Source: Micropterus salmoides (taxonomy: Eukaryota > Chordata > Actinopteri > Centrarchiformes > Centrarchidae). From it: a stretch of DNA of 64,000 nucleotides. The stretch covers positions 30,337,874 through 30,401,873 of the forward strand of contig NW_024044348.1 of assembly GCF_014851395.1 (NCBI RefSeq), written 5' to 3'. The translations under genes and the position numbers were made by a program. Numbering within the stretch: position 1 is the stretch's first letter; every line of letters begins with the position of its first letter. A model generated the notes under the pieces. That model saw only the letters and a program-made list of their open reading frames with translations. It ran no database searches and was not told the DNA's origin. Shown piece by piece: positions 1 to 10,684 of the stretch.

Positions 1-692
1 TGCCTAATGCAGAAAATTTAAATTCACGTCGAGTCACGGCCTTCAGACTTCATGTAGCCAATTGCTTTTATGTTGACATTTTTAAAATCGTTTAATTGAT
101 ATGACGACACTAACAAGAATCATTTTCAGCTCCAAACACACCGGAATCTGCTTCTGAACGCGCAACAGTAACAAAGTCGCTGTGAAGGGAACAGACCTTA
201 TCCCTCTCTTTTCCCTTCTGCTTCTTCTCCTGTCGGATTATTTTCCCCCATTTTCACACGTGGGAACGGTTTCACCCCTACTTAGTATTCTCACATTGTA
301 GCAATCCCAACAATGAACCGACACGCCATTCAAGTGGAGGGGAAGCCGTATAGAGTTGTATAAAGTTGCGTAGAGCATCTCCCCTGTAGGTTACCATGCC
401 TCTGATGAAGGGTTGCAAATTCTCTCGCTCCCTCAAGTGCTATAATCTGGGGTTAATTGACTGGCTTTTATTACGCCCAGAAATAGAAGTATAATCAACG
501 ATCAAATACTTATTTTTAATTGGTGAGACGGTATTCTTTAAAAAAATTATTTTTCATAAGCAGCCCTACAGTGAACATGGTGAGCTGAAACACAGTGACA
601 TTAAAGCTGCCGCTGGTTCCCCTATCCTATAAAAATATAATGTTTTTTTATACCGCTTTATACTTTAAACACATTTTTTCCTCAGGAAAATG

Positions 693-753
693 TAATAATA
701 ATAATGATACCAATAATAATAATAATAATAATAATGATGATGATAATAATAAT
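693..753. repeat. (AAT)n microsatellite, imperfect
   Basis: About 60 nt of AAT units with interspersed GAT/ATG units. Confidence 0.85.
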
Positions 754-892
754 CAGGCTATATAATCAATTAGTACAGTGCAAAGGATTAATGCAGAGCT
801 CCTGTGCTTTTTCTCCCAGTGAGTGTGATTTGATAAACAACAGTTGGGGGAAACAAAGCTGGATGGTAAATTTGAACATCCTTCGGGGGGAA

Positions 893-914
893 GGGGGGGG
901 GGGGGGGGGGGGGG
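893..914. repeat. poly-G run (22 nt)
   Basis: Twenty-two consecutive G, preceded by a six-G run at 885-890. Length is likely to be unstable and hard to sequence exactly. Confidence 0.9.
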
Positions 915-1299
915 CATAAATACCCCAAAATAATTTGTCCCGCAAGAAAACAGTGTACATAAAAAAAGTGTCAAGTATTTTAAACTGTTTCGATAGTGAG
1001 AAGGAAGTCAGACCTGTTTTTATCAGGCATGCCCCCCTGCTCCTGATCCTCCCAACATGTCCTGTGTATTTTTAAATCAAGAAAGTGAATTGGAATAACA
1101 ATATCAACCGGCTCTTTGGCTTGCACCGTTGTAATGCTAACCCCCCCCCCAAAACCTCACAAACCTATTTGACATGTAAACGTCATAGTATTTACCTACT
1201 CACACACTGAAGATTTACACCGCAGGAGCAGTGTGTATATTGTTCTGAGAAAACAACGCAATTTCTAATAAAACTCTACTGCTCTCTTAGGGGGCATTG

Positions 1300-1560
1300 C
1301 ATCGAACAGTTCAATCCCCCGGGGATCAGCAAAGAAAAAACATAATTATGCTATTTAGCCGGCTGATGTGTCGCAATCACTGCTCCAGCACACTCTGTCA
1401 GATTAAAATAGAGGGCCCGAATAGAGGACATTAAGGCTAAGGGAATTATATAAACCTCAGGGGAGATTTCAAATTGGAGAAGGGAAAGTAAACTATAGAG
1501 ATTAATGGCAGCCATAAACAAGAGCATGCTGTCCCACTTCAGTGGAGGTCAACAGTAACA
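1300..1560. promoter_or_regulatory. candidate cis-regulatory element, 3' of irx5
   Basis: Unique, non-repetitive sequence with several homeodomain-type cores (GATTAAAA, GAATTATA, GATTAATGG) between simple repeats. The call rests on composition only; conservation is untested. Confidence 0.25.
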
Positions 1561-1768
1561 ACATTAATAATAATAGTAATAATCATAATAATTTTGTGTC
1601 CTTCAAAATGCACTGTAACAACCACTGAATAAACCAATATAAAAACAAACAAACATATTATATGCAAACATATACAAACAAAAATATAACTATACTACTA
1701 AGGCTTAGTGGCCTACAACTGTTCAAAATACTGAGGAGGCTTACAATTAATATTTAAAGGCAACAACA

Positions 1769-1808
<40 letters not shown>

Positions 1809-1809
1809 T
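1769..1809. repeat. (AAT)n microsatellite
   Basis: About 13 near-perfect AAT units. Confidence 0.9.
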
Positions 1810-2059
1810 GTAAGGCAATAATCTGTTTCCTTATTTGAATATATAGCTCCATCTTTAATAAAGCATTGGGAAAAGAAAAAAAACACCTTTCTTTTTCTCA
1901 GTGGAGGAAATGTCCGTATGTTCTTTTTTTTGTCCTGCATGTCGGTCAGCTATGTAATTCGTGCCTTTTTTTATCCACTTGTCAAAGTTGCTATAATCCT
2001 CATAATAACTGTGATCATTGTGTGTGCCCCATTGGCTCCACTTCTTTTTAACTAGGCCA

Positions 2060-2420
2060 TTTGATCAGGGATGGGTTTCCGTGACGGATTAACAAAGATT
2101 CCCCCTGAAATTATAGGAGCAAGTGTGACACCTACCTGCAGAAGTTGGAAGAGTTAGAGGACAGTGCCCGGCTGCCGGTATAATAATATCTGCCTGTCTC
2201 AGCTGTGTGCACGACAGCATTCTCCCTTTTCTCCAAACACCAGTGTTTCCCATCTAACGCGCCATTAAAGAGACTCTCCATTAATGATATATAATAGGGC
2301 AGTATGTTCTAAATGCATGGTCGCGTCCCTTTTAACAGCTTTGCCACGCCTTGGAAAATAGTAATGAGGTCTAAATTTGGCATAAAATCGAGCTCATTAC
2401 CGGAGTTCACCACCTGATTG
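2060..2420. promoter_or_regulatory. candidate cis-regulatory element with a T-box-like site, 3' of irx5
   Basis: Unique sequence with TTAA/TAAT cores (GGATTAAC, CCATTAATGA) and GTGTGACACCT at 2123-2133. The reverse complement, AGGTGTCACAC, resembles the T-box core AGGTGTGA. Inference from motifs only. Confidence 0.27.
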
Positions 2421-2659
2421 CTCTGCATAAAACACGATAGGTAATTGGGTTAAATGACTGCGCCTCGGTGTTGTTATTATATCAATATCCACTTTTAGAA
2501 ACGTGCTCAAGTAAAAGAAAAAAATGAGGCCCTGGTTGTATTCAGAGAAAAAATAAACTGGCGACAAGCCATAGACCAAAATTTACCTCCGTGTTGTTTC
2601 CAACATTTTTCATTCACAAAAAAAAAAAAGAAAAAAAAATCTATGAATACTTGCACCAA

Positions 2660-3207
2660 CCGAAACGAAACTGAACCCTTTTATTGTTTAGATATTTCAA
2701 CATCCTTTTGCTGAAATGTAGGCCTTTCCTCTTAAGTTTGTCAGAGCTCTCACTTCCATAATATTTTCAAATGATGATTACCACTGAAACATCTGTCGGG
2801 GTGCAAAATTGAATTCATATTTCGTGTAGATTAATTAGCCTTTAAGCACTTTAGACACATAATAGGTAATGCCAACTACTCCCCAAAATAATCGCTGCAC
2901 AAGTATATATTTTTTATACCATAATTTACTTCAAAGATAGTGTGTTGTCCATTTTAAATACAAAAATGCTACATTAAATATACATGTTAGTCTTTAATAC
3001 AAATAGACTCAGGCGGCTGCAGCGATTAAGACCATTCTCGTTACATTTTAGGATTAACCATTCAGAAACTAAAAATTTGAGAATAAGCATTTACTCAGAA
3101 AATAACTGTTTTCAGAATTTGCGTCATCATTGTTGTTTTTCTTTTTTTTTTTAATGCAACCACAAAAAATAAATAAAAGTCCGCGGTGAGTGGAAAATAT
3201 CCAGGTA
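2660..3207 (-). other. irx5 3' UTR (candidate)
   Basis: Minus-strand sequence after the TAA at 3210-3208 has no further conserved frame. The canonical polyadenylation hexamer AATAAA occurs on the minus strand at 2685-2680, about 520 nt after the stop. Variant ATTAAA hexamers occur nearer, at 3155-3150 and 2998-2993. The UTR probably ends just left of 2680 if the canonical signal is used; the actual cleavage site cannot be read from the sequence. Confidence 0.45.
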
Positions 3208-5166
3208 TTAAATGTTTGACATACCTTTCTTTAGTTCATAAGGGGAGTCTTTACAAAGATCTACCTGCGTTTGGCCTCTGACTTTGTGGCTCTCTCTTAC
3301 CAAAGCCTCTGCTCTATTTAACACAGTCTGGTTTAATCCATTGAAATGTGCCGTGGAACCCGTGGTTACCGAGCCGTGGTTACTGTGAAGATGTCCAAAA
3401 CTGCCACCATAGTTCGTGTAGCCGGGGTAGAAAGGGGAGGTGTAGTACAGAGGCCTGGACAGGACAGTGCTGTTGGGGAGCGGGCACTGAGGGGAGGACC
3501 GTGATGGGGACGCGTTGGTGCCCATTACTGCGCTCTGACCCAGCCCTGGACAAGCCTGTGGCGCCTCGCCGCTGCCTTTACACCTGTCTGAGGACGTGGC
3601 GATCTCCGCAAGGGACCAGAGTTTGGGTTTAGGGGCCGAAGGGGGCGAGTGGATAACAGAGGTCACGTTGCTGGTCACCGTACCGGGTGCATGGCTCAAA
3701 TCTGACGGCTTGTCTTGTTGCGCAACGGCCTGGTTCCCCCGGGGCACCGCCGAAGGAGACGAAGTGGTTGGTTTTGCGGAATCCGGCAGCAACTCTGTAG
3801 TCCGCTCCTCCTGGTCTTTTAACTCCGAGTCGCTCAGAAGGGGATCCGTGTCTTTGCCATGGTTCTCGTCTTTAAATCTGTCGCAGCCTATGTCAGCTGG
3901 GTTCAGCGGTTTATGATCTAAAGCACAAATAAAGAATCGAATCACTGCCAAATACTCCCAACATTAAAACGTCGATAACTGAAACATGTGTTTTAGGTGA
4001 TCGTGAGGCAAGTCAACACAAATGCAAACTGAGGTCGGATATATAAAAATAATTAGGCTAATTGTGCACGTTTCACTTAAAAAACTGTTTTTGTGTGTGC
4101 TAAAAATGTGTGCCAGCCTAAAAAACTCCCCTCCACATGTATGAAAGAGCATGCACAGTGTTGCCAAATTAAAAGTCTGAGCACACAGTAAGTTGACTGT
4201 TTTCATTTTCAAATATATCGTTGGCATTAAATAGTATCTTGTCATACCATAGTTCTAATAATAAGCATCCAAGAACCGTTCGAAACCGGGATATAATTAC
4301 CATACAAAGGCAATATTTTTTAGCCGAATACCCGGCGCAATACACCAGCTGTATCCTTTTTATGCAGTTAAGAATAAATTGACTGCTAAACACTTTGCGT
4401 CACCGGCAATTTCAGCCCCTGAGAAGTCAAACGAGGGGAGTTCAAGGTGATTATTATTTAAAGCAATTGTCCCATTATAAATAATATACCACCATTAACC
4501 AGCAATCAATTTTGCACCCTGAGTGGAAACGACTGCGATGAAAAATTGATGATTTCTTTTTTTTTTTGCCCCCCCCCCCCTTCCTTCCCTGCACCACCAA
4601 CCTGCTTCTGTGTCTGTGGAGTCTCCCTTGTCTGTGGGCTTGTTTGGCTCGTCGTCGTCGTTTTTCTCCAAATCAATATTCTCGTCCTCCTCTTCGTCCT
4701 CGCTCCGGTTCCGGGGGGTCCAAGTCATCTTGTTCTCCTTCTTTAGCCTCCTCCTGGCGTTTGCGAACCAGGTGGACACCTGGGTGAGGGTCATTTTGGT
4801 AATGATGGCCAGCATGATCTTCTCGCCCTTGGTGGGGTAGGGATTTTTGCGGTGCTCGTTGAGCCAGGCCTTCAGGGTGGCAGTGGCGTCCCGGGTTGCG
4901 TTTTTACGATATGCTGGGTCACCATAAGGGTAGGTGCCCAAGGGTGCTGCGTAAGGATGGTATCCTATTGAGCCGGCCATACCCGTAGTGTGGTCATATG
5001 GAGAACTCTGTGATAAAAAAACAATACAATAAAAATGTAAAAAGTTCTGTCACAGCCATCTGCTCAGCTGCTTTAAATAAGTTTTAATAATAAAGAATTA
5101 AATGATTTACGGCACACAAACAAGGATACACATGCACGCACACGCATACACATGCGCGCGCACTCA

Positions 5167-5209
<43 letters not shown>

Positions 5210-6164
5210 ACACGAATGCACTGGCTTTAATCCGGTAGTCCAAGTTAGAAATGAATGTTCACGGAGTTGGTTTGAACTTGATTGGGCATTTGAAATGTGA
5301 TGTCTGTGTCTAGGCATTTTTATTATAATTTAAATGATGTCAGCATGCAAAGCCTTTTATTCTCGCCATTAAAATAGCACAATATGTAATCATGATAACG
5401 TATTGGCACTATATGCATGATGGGCCTAACATTCCGGTTCGTTGCCTGTTCTGCTGTATTTGCTGTATGAACGACTTGTGTTACCTTGAGAATATCCGCT
5501 GTGAATAAAACAAAAGTAAAGCACGCTTCTCCTCTATCTTTTGTCAAAAGTTGCAATATTTAAGTTTTACAACTGGCACAGCTAATGGGACGGTGAGCCA
5601 CAAATACAGTGACCTAAATTGCCATCACACGGCGCGTTGCAGTCACTTATGAGCGGAGAAGCTTTGCCCACTCGATTTGATAAAAGCTACAATTTACTGA
5701 AAGACCATATAATAGCAGCCCACTCAGTTAAATTAGCTCTGTTTACTCAAAAACATGTTCTGACAGTCTGTAATGGTATATCCATGCACTCTTCAATGAC
5801 GCACAATTCCCATTTAACCGCTCGCATCCGAATGCACAGCCGATATTAAGGCTTCTGTAATGAGTTAATATCCTCGCGTTTACTTCCCATTAGATCGAAT
5901 AATCACCTTTAGTTTACTCACCACGTACGAGGTGAATGTGGCAGCTGCCGCCGCGTCTGCACTGTATGGCAAGTGGGAGTTGTAGCCTGGCGAGGCGCTG
6001 GTGAACGCAGTAGATCCGGCATAGGGCGCAAAAGCAGATCCCGAAGAGGATCTCCCAAGTTCCTCGGTTCTGGGTCCCGATATAACGCTGGTGCTGTACG
6101 CAGGACATGAATACAGGGCTAGAGAAGCGGACGGCTGGTACAAGTAGCCCTGAGGATACGCCAT
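3208..6164 (-). CDS. irx5: Iroquois homeobox transcription factor Irx5 (three coding exons, probably the irx5a copy)
   Basis: Nuclear TALE-class homeodomain transcription factor; family members pattern neural tube, retina, heart and limb/fin. Coding exons are 6164-5922, 5007-4602 and 3917-3208 (243+406+710 nt), giving 452 residues plus TAA. Start: first in-frame ATG at 6164 with A at -3 and G at +4; an in-frame TGA lies 20 codons upstream (6224-6222). Visible parts: conserved N-terminus MAYPQGYLYQPSASLALYSC; homeodomain about residues 114-176 with the three-residue TALE loop (PYP, 137-139) and recognition helix WFANARRR (161-168, Ala at homeodomain position 50, Asn at 51); acidic stretch 184-201; LLSDSELKD 243-251; Iro box KPKLWSLAEIATSSD 313-327; C-terminus KDSPYELKKGMSNI, one residue off the human GMSDI ending as I recall it. 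Length and three-exon layout fit vertebrate Irx5 rather than Irx1-4 or Irx6. No frameshift or missing key residue. The a/b assignment is inference from its close match to the conserved form. Confidence 0.96.
3918..4601 (-). other. irx5 intron 2
   Basis: A 684-nt phase-1 intron follows ...DSTDTEA; the split codon G|AT encodes Asp217. The acceptor TTTGTGCTTTAG is good. The donor GTTGGT is far from the GTRAGT consensus. On the sense strand it is followed by GGTGCAGGGAAGGAAGG, then 12 consecutive G and, after one C, 11 consecutive A (plus-strand 4569-4580 and 4557-4567). The exon 2-3 junction therefore has lower certainty than the exon 1-2 junction, but no other GT keeps both frame and family similarity as well. 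Confidence 0.78.
5008..5921 (-). other. irx5 intron 1
   Basis: A 914-nt intron lies between exon 1 (ends ...TSYV, donor GTGAGT) and exon 2 (starts SSPYDHTTGM, acceptor TTTATCACAG). It is phase 0 and splits the protein just before the conserved SPYDHT segment. It contains a CA-repeat tract at 5161-5213 and otherwise unremarkable AT-rich sequence. Splice sites were chosen because the joined product matches the Irx5 family without a gap. Confidence 0.9.
5161..5213. repeat. (CA)n microsatellite in irx5 intron 1
   Basis: About 50 nt of CA dinucleotides with minor interruptions at both ends. Confidence 0.95.
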
Positions 6165-6645
6165 GCTGGAGCCCGGAGTGTGTAAGCCACTTAACTTGCG
6201 CACTTTCTCCCCTTTATTTTCTCATGCGCTGCTGTCGGAGCGCATAGAGCCGTGTGTCTGCAGACCCGCTGTCTGTCCCCACTTCTAAATGACAATGGTG
6301 AAGGCAAAAAGTAAAAGTGATTAAATAAAGGGAGGCTTAGATGTTGGATGGGTTATTTTGGTCGCTGCCAGCCAGCCACTGCCCGTCGGATGTTTTGTCT
6401 CGTTTTGTTTTTCTGTTGCTCCCTTATCTGAGTTGCACCGTCGCTCTCATGCCCGCGCAGAAGTTTTTTTTTACCCGTCGGACGGGGGCTTTGCTTGGGA
6501 AAATGTCCTGCCAAGATGCTAAGTTGAAAAATTGAGGATCCTGACGCCTACTACGCTCCTCCTCCCGGGGTGTAGTCACCGAAGGAAAAGGCAAGCTTAT
6601 GCTGGGTAACCACAGCCCTGCCCAAATCCATGCTCTCTCTCTCTT

Positions 6646-6691
<46 letters not shown>

Positions 6692-6800
6692 TCTCTCTGT
6701 TTCTTCCTCACCCCTCCCTCTCTCGCGTTAACTAACAATCCTTCTCATTCTCTATTTCTCAATTTTTTCCCTCTTTAACAAGGCTCGTTGCAGTAAGTCT
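6165..6800 (-). promoter_or_regulatory. irx5 5' leader and proximal promoter region
   Basis: Immediately upstream of the start codon lies a GC-richer leader. No clear TATA box in the expected orientation was seen, as is common for developmental genes. A three-codon uORF (ATG at 6225-6223, stop TAA at 6216-6214) precedes the main ATG in another frame. A CT/GA tract occupies 6632-6687. The transcription start cannot be placed. Confidence 0.45.
6632..6687. repeat. (CT)n/(GA)n tract upstream of irx5
   Basis: About 56 nt of almost uninterrupted CT on the plus strand (GA on the irx5 sense strand), about 470-520 nt upstream of the start codon, flanked by more pyrimidine-rich DNA to 6720. Such tracts are polymorphic and can lower nucleosome occupancy or form H-DNA. 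Confidence 0.9.
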
Positions 6801-8639
6801 CAAGTGCGCCTGGCAGCCCCCCTTTGGATGGCGACATCATGCGAGTCTGTCAACTCCCAACTCTCTTCTCTTTTTTCCCCCAAATACGAAGCCGTCACTT
6901 TCACACTTGATCAATAACAAATCGGCTGTTGTATGCCAGGATATGGGGCTTGCAAGATACCGGCAGGAATTAAACAGGCGCTCCACTGCTGTGCTCTCTT
7001 TTTGTTATTCTTTCTTTGTGCGCAACAAAAAAAAAGTCATTTTAAGTGCGTTAAATCAACAGAATGATGCTCCGTGATCTCCATGCGCCTTGTGTTAAAA
7101 TCCGCAATGGGAGTTTCGAATGGATTACTACTATTGTGCACGTCGACTTTCTAACGCCAGACGAGTATTGCATCGGTAAGATTTATGACAACTGAAAGTA
7201 AGATGGCGCAAACATTAGTCGGTCGGACAACTCTATCAGAATAGTTGTTGCATGTAAACAAACTTTGATTTATCAACATTGATATGTTGTAATTGTTGAA
7301 GTAGCCTATGTTATGTCTGCGCTGTCACATGTGTTTGAGCGATTTACTGTGCGGCGGCGGCTAAATAGTTTTTTCTTCAATGGATCCCGGAATAAACAAG
7401 TCAGACACACACTCCCAGAAAGTCATAAACCCTCAAGCCAGGGCAGATTAGTGCCAACTACACCAAATCCGCCTGCACCAGGGGATGTAATCTCATTTGA
7501 TCTTCAGATACGTTTCAGTGCTGAATTACTGGATAGCTAGATTTGTCGGCGTTATCGGCAATTATTTTTTTATATTTACTAAACATTAGATACCCGGCAA
7601 ATTTGTATGTTATGCGATGGTATCATTATTATTATTATTATTGTTACTATTAGCCTATTATTATTATTATTGTTGTTGTTATTAGTAGTAGTAGTTAATG
7701 GTAGGGTATTTTGATAATTTAAAGTCCCATAATTAAACGTAGGCTGCCTGCTGTGCAGTTGCGGTAGACTAACGTGGCTTTAAACAAAATTTTTGCGGGC
7801 GGTTATAAATATTATTCGCCATGTTTCAGGCATCTACAAGCCATTTTCGTTCTGGTGATTGACTTTCCAGTTCAAGTCTCACATAAGCCGAAAGGGATCG
7901 CTGTAGGCGCTGCTAAAGAGTGTGTGCACACGCTGTCACGTGTTTTTTTACGCTCTGAAAACCTCTCGAGAGCAAAGAATGATGACGCCGGTACAGTGGG
8001 AGCCGACACAGACTTTAAAAGAGAGAGAGGGCGGGGGTAAGAAAGAAGGATGGATACACAAAGCGACCCTACAGTATAGCCTAATCAGATGCCAGTGATA
8101 CGATGAGACCTAGTTTCACAGCCTCCTGTAGTGCTTAGACAATCAACTAATTACTGGAACTTTTCTCATAAGAGCAGCTACAAGAAGAACCAGCTGAATC
8201 CGCTGGTGCTGACAAGTAGAGTCCTTACTTATGTGAAAGGTGGGGGTAAAATTGCATAATAGTGTTGTTGTCGGCTATCATTATTAGACACGCGTGTATT
8301 CCTCTCACAGTGGAATTATTGCCCATCGTGTAGGCTGTATCCCGAGACATAAAAGAAAACGTCCACCTGTGTATAATGCTTTATAGGCTGCTGTGTCATG
8401 TGAGCTGTTCAAATAAGACATGCAGAATTAGTGACACAGTTTATTTTATTTATTTATTTCATAGTAGATGCGACAAAGTTCACAGAGGAGGAGAATCCGG
8501 GATGAAGGGTCTGTGTCATATGTGTCCCCCTCAATGCGTTTTGGTTCAGGGTTTCTCTGTGAAGTAGGAGGAGGACCCATAATTTGAGATCACGGAGCCT
8601 ATAATAGGAATAGGTTATGGCAACTGCTTCCACCCCTCA
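6801..8639. other. upstream flank of irx5, gene-free
   Basis: No coding exon supported; reading frames here are short and have no family resemblance. An ATT/GTT microsatellite lies at 7623-7696. In mammals a non-coding RNA (CRNDE) starts divergently next to IRX5; nothing in this stretch allows me to claim a fish counterpart. Confidence 0.55.
7623..7696. repeat. (ATT)n/(GTT)n microsatellite, interrupted
   Basis: ATT units, then GTT, then AGT units, with a TAGCC interruption in the middle. Confidence 0.85.
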
Positions 8640-8929
8640 GAACCGCACTGATAAAGGAGGAGGTGTAGGTGAGTATAGTTTTGCTCATTTGCGCTTTTTA
8701 TGTGGAAAGGTGCGCCGGTGTTGTAGACGCCTAAAAGGAACCCTGAATCTAAATAAGTGTGTCTGTTGTTTTGACAGCTTCTAACTTTGTCGCTTCCTCT
8801 TCGTTATCGCGCATTCATGTTTTTATTTTTTATTTTTTCTTCCTGAGAGAACGACCTCTCGGTTTTGACGCATGAAAACGGCTTTACGTGGCAAAGAAGA
8901 AGTGAATGAAAGATGATGCACGCCACTTA

Positions 8930-9310
8930 AAATGCCTGAGGGAGCAAGTGTAATCTAAATTGGATATAGAGGGTATTATTACACAACATTATGCGTTGTG
9001 GCGGACTAATTGCGTGGCTGGGTGAGTTAAACAGTCAGTTAATGTCGAGTGGCGGACAGGTTTCTGGAGCGCACAAGGTCAGCTGTACTGCTCCCAAGCC
9101 TTTAGTGGTATACAGAAAAAAATGCTTGAAGTATTCATGGGATTTTTAACCATTCTAAATCTGTGTCCTAAACCGATTAGTTGACACCAATTTTTCTTTG
9201 ATGTATTAGCTGAGGGCTTTTGCCACTTGGAAGCCAATTGAAATTCAAAACAGTTTTCGCTCCAAATGCTTTGGGGAGATCTGCTGCAAATAATGGATGT
9301 AATTTATTTT
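8930..9310. promoter_or_regulatory. candidate enhancer upstream of irx5
   Basis: Unique stretch about 2.8-3.1 kb upstream of the start codon with TAATTG at 9008-9013, GTTAATG, and the CCAATTGAAATTC/AATAATGGATG region near 9230-9300. No repeats within it. Inferred from composition; proximity to irx5 makes it a reasonable enhancer candidate. Confidence 0.3.
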
Positions 9311-10139
9311 TGACCTTGCATTTTTTAAAGAGGGGCTTATTAAATGATTAAACATGTGTGCACTATGCTACTTGACTAAACAACTGGCATCTATATAGCT
9401 ATAATTAGTTCTTCTTCTTCCTCTTTTCTTCTTCTTCTTTTAATTGTTATTAAAACACAGCAGTACTTTGACGATTTTATTTAGGTATTATATATTATTT
9501 TAAAATGTGATAAGCATGTTGTCACTACAGTTTTTGTAGTCACTGTTACAAATGTGTTTTTTTTTAAATGTATTAAAAATAATAATTGACTGTTTGTCTT
9601 TGTTTTGAATTTGTTCAGATCCATGTTGCAAAGTCTTCTCACTCACCAAGCAGTCAGTAAAATAAATACACACAGTAAATACACACACTTGCGGAATTTC
9701 ATAATTTACAGTGGCACCAATTCAATTCACATTGTTTATTGCTCTGTGCAGTGATAGTTATTGGTCACACATGCGCATGCTCTAATACAATGCTCAGTTC
9801 TGTATTTAAAAGATCATATTTTGTTTCAAATAATTAAATTAGCTCCTACTTTGGCCTAGTTTTTAGGAATGCTATTGTTGCTAATGCTGTGATTGTTTAC
9901 ATAAAAAGGTTTAATGTTTTAGCTGACAAATATCACAATTATTACCCACATGAGCTGATGCACAATGCAGGTGTGAGCAGATTTTATGTGGTTTTGGAAA
10001 AAAATACAACACAATTTACATGAAGCACAATAAGCCAATCTATTTTCTGATCTCCTTTCTGTTTTTGAGATCTCTTTTTCTTTTTATTGACCTGAATGAA
10101 GATGTATGGCACAGGAGTGTGTGTGTGTTTGGTTTAACC

Positions 10140-10600
10140 CCCCCTCCCTTCTCCGTACTCCCCATGATCCCCGCAAGGCTGAGTGGCAGGGCTCTGGATT
10201 GGCTAAGTGATGAAATGATGACCCTATTATGAGAAGCGATTCCAAAATGAGCGGTATCAGACAAAGATTGCACCCTTCTCTCACTGCCATGCCGTCCCTC
10301 TGCTCCACACTGCCAGCTGCGCAGATGATGATTGATTCGCTTGAGATGGATCACAGGAAGCATCCATTGATTTTTCAGTGTTTTATCAAAAATATGTATT
10401 TACAGTTGTATCCATAGGGCGTATCCAGACTCACCCCATAATATCCCCTTTTCCAAATGGGTGATAAAGGATAATTCTCCCTACTCCATGGCAAGACAAA
10501 TGGCCTGTAATAGTATTTCAGAAATGAGTCAATAGGCTCAGTGACTAAACGAATATTGATTGGGTATAATGAAGCCTGAGTGTGACTATGAGCTCTTTCA
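10140..10600. promoter_or_regulatory. candidate enhancer with a Pbx/Hox-type site
   Basis: Long unique stretch containing TGATTGAT at 10329-10336, the bipartite Pbx-Hox form, in the run GATGATTGATTCG, plus repeated ATTGAT/TTGATT cores (10368-10373 region and near 10555). It looks unlike the flanking repeats and is among the better-looking non-coding candidates on this side of irx5. Confidence 0.33.
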
Positions 10601-10643
10601 GGGGCCTTGCTGCAGACTCCACTGTTAGCATGTGTGTTTGTGC

Positions 10644-10646
<3 letters not shown>

Positions 10647-10680
<34 letters not shown>
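10647..10680. repeat. (TA)n microsatellite
   Basis: Seventeen TA units following a GTGTGTTTGTGCGTG stretch. Confidence 0.93.

Positions 10681-10684
<4 letters not shown>

Larger units (their letters stand above)
1..2659. other. 3' flank of irx5, gene-free
   Basis: No coding exon seen. The stretch is AT-rich with simple repeats: AAT/ATG at 693-753, poly-G of 22 at 893-914, poly-C of 10 at 1141-1150, AAT at 1769-1809. Two unique, motif-rich stretches (1300-1560 and 2060-2420) are listed as candidate regulatory elements. In vertebrate IrxB clusters this side of irx5 faces irx6, which is not within the window. Confidence 0.6.

Noticed and set aside
3348..3916. plus-strand frames opposite irx5 exon 3
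   Set aside because: They are antisense shadows of the GC-rich irx5 coding exon and have no family resemblance.
4495..4601. exon 2 read-through past the donor
   Set aside because: The read-through peptide (GWWCREGRGGG...) is low-complexity and unlike any Irx; splicing to 3917 restores the frame and the family sequence.
6165..6203. N-terminal extension of irx5 beginning at a GTG
   Set aside because: The extension has no ATG and an in-frame stop lies just upstream; family members begin at the M(A/S)YPQGYLYQ methionine.
6800..8640. fish counterpart of the divergent IRX5 neighbour CRNDE
   Set aside because: Position would fit, but no conserved exon, splice pair or peptide can be recognised by reading.
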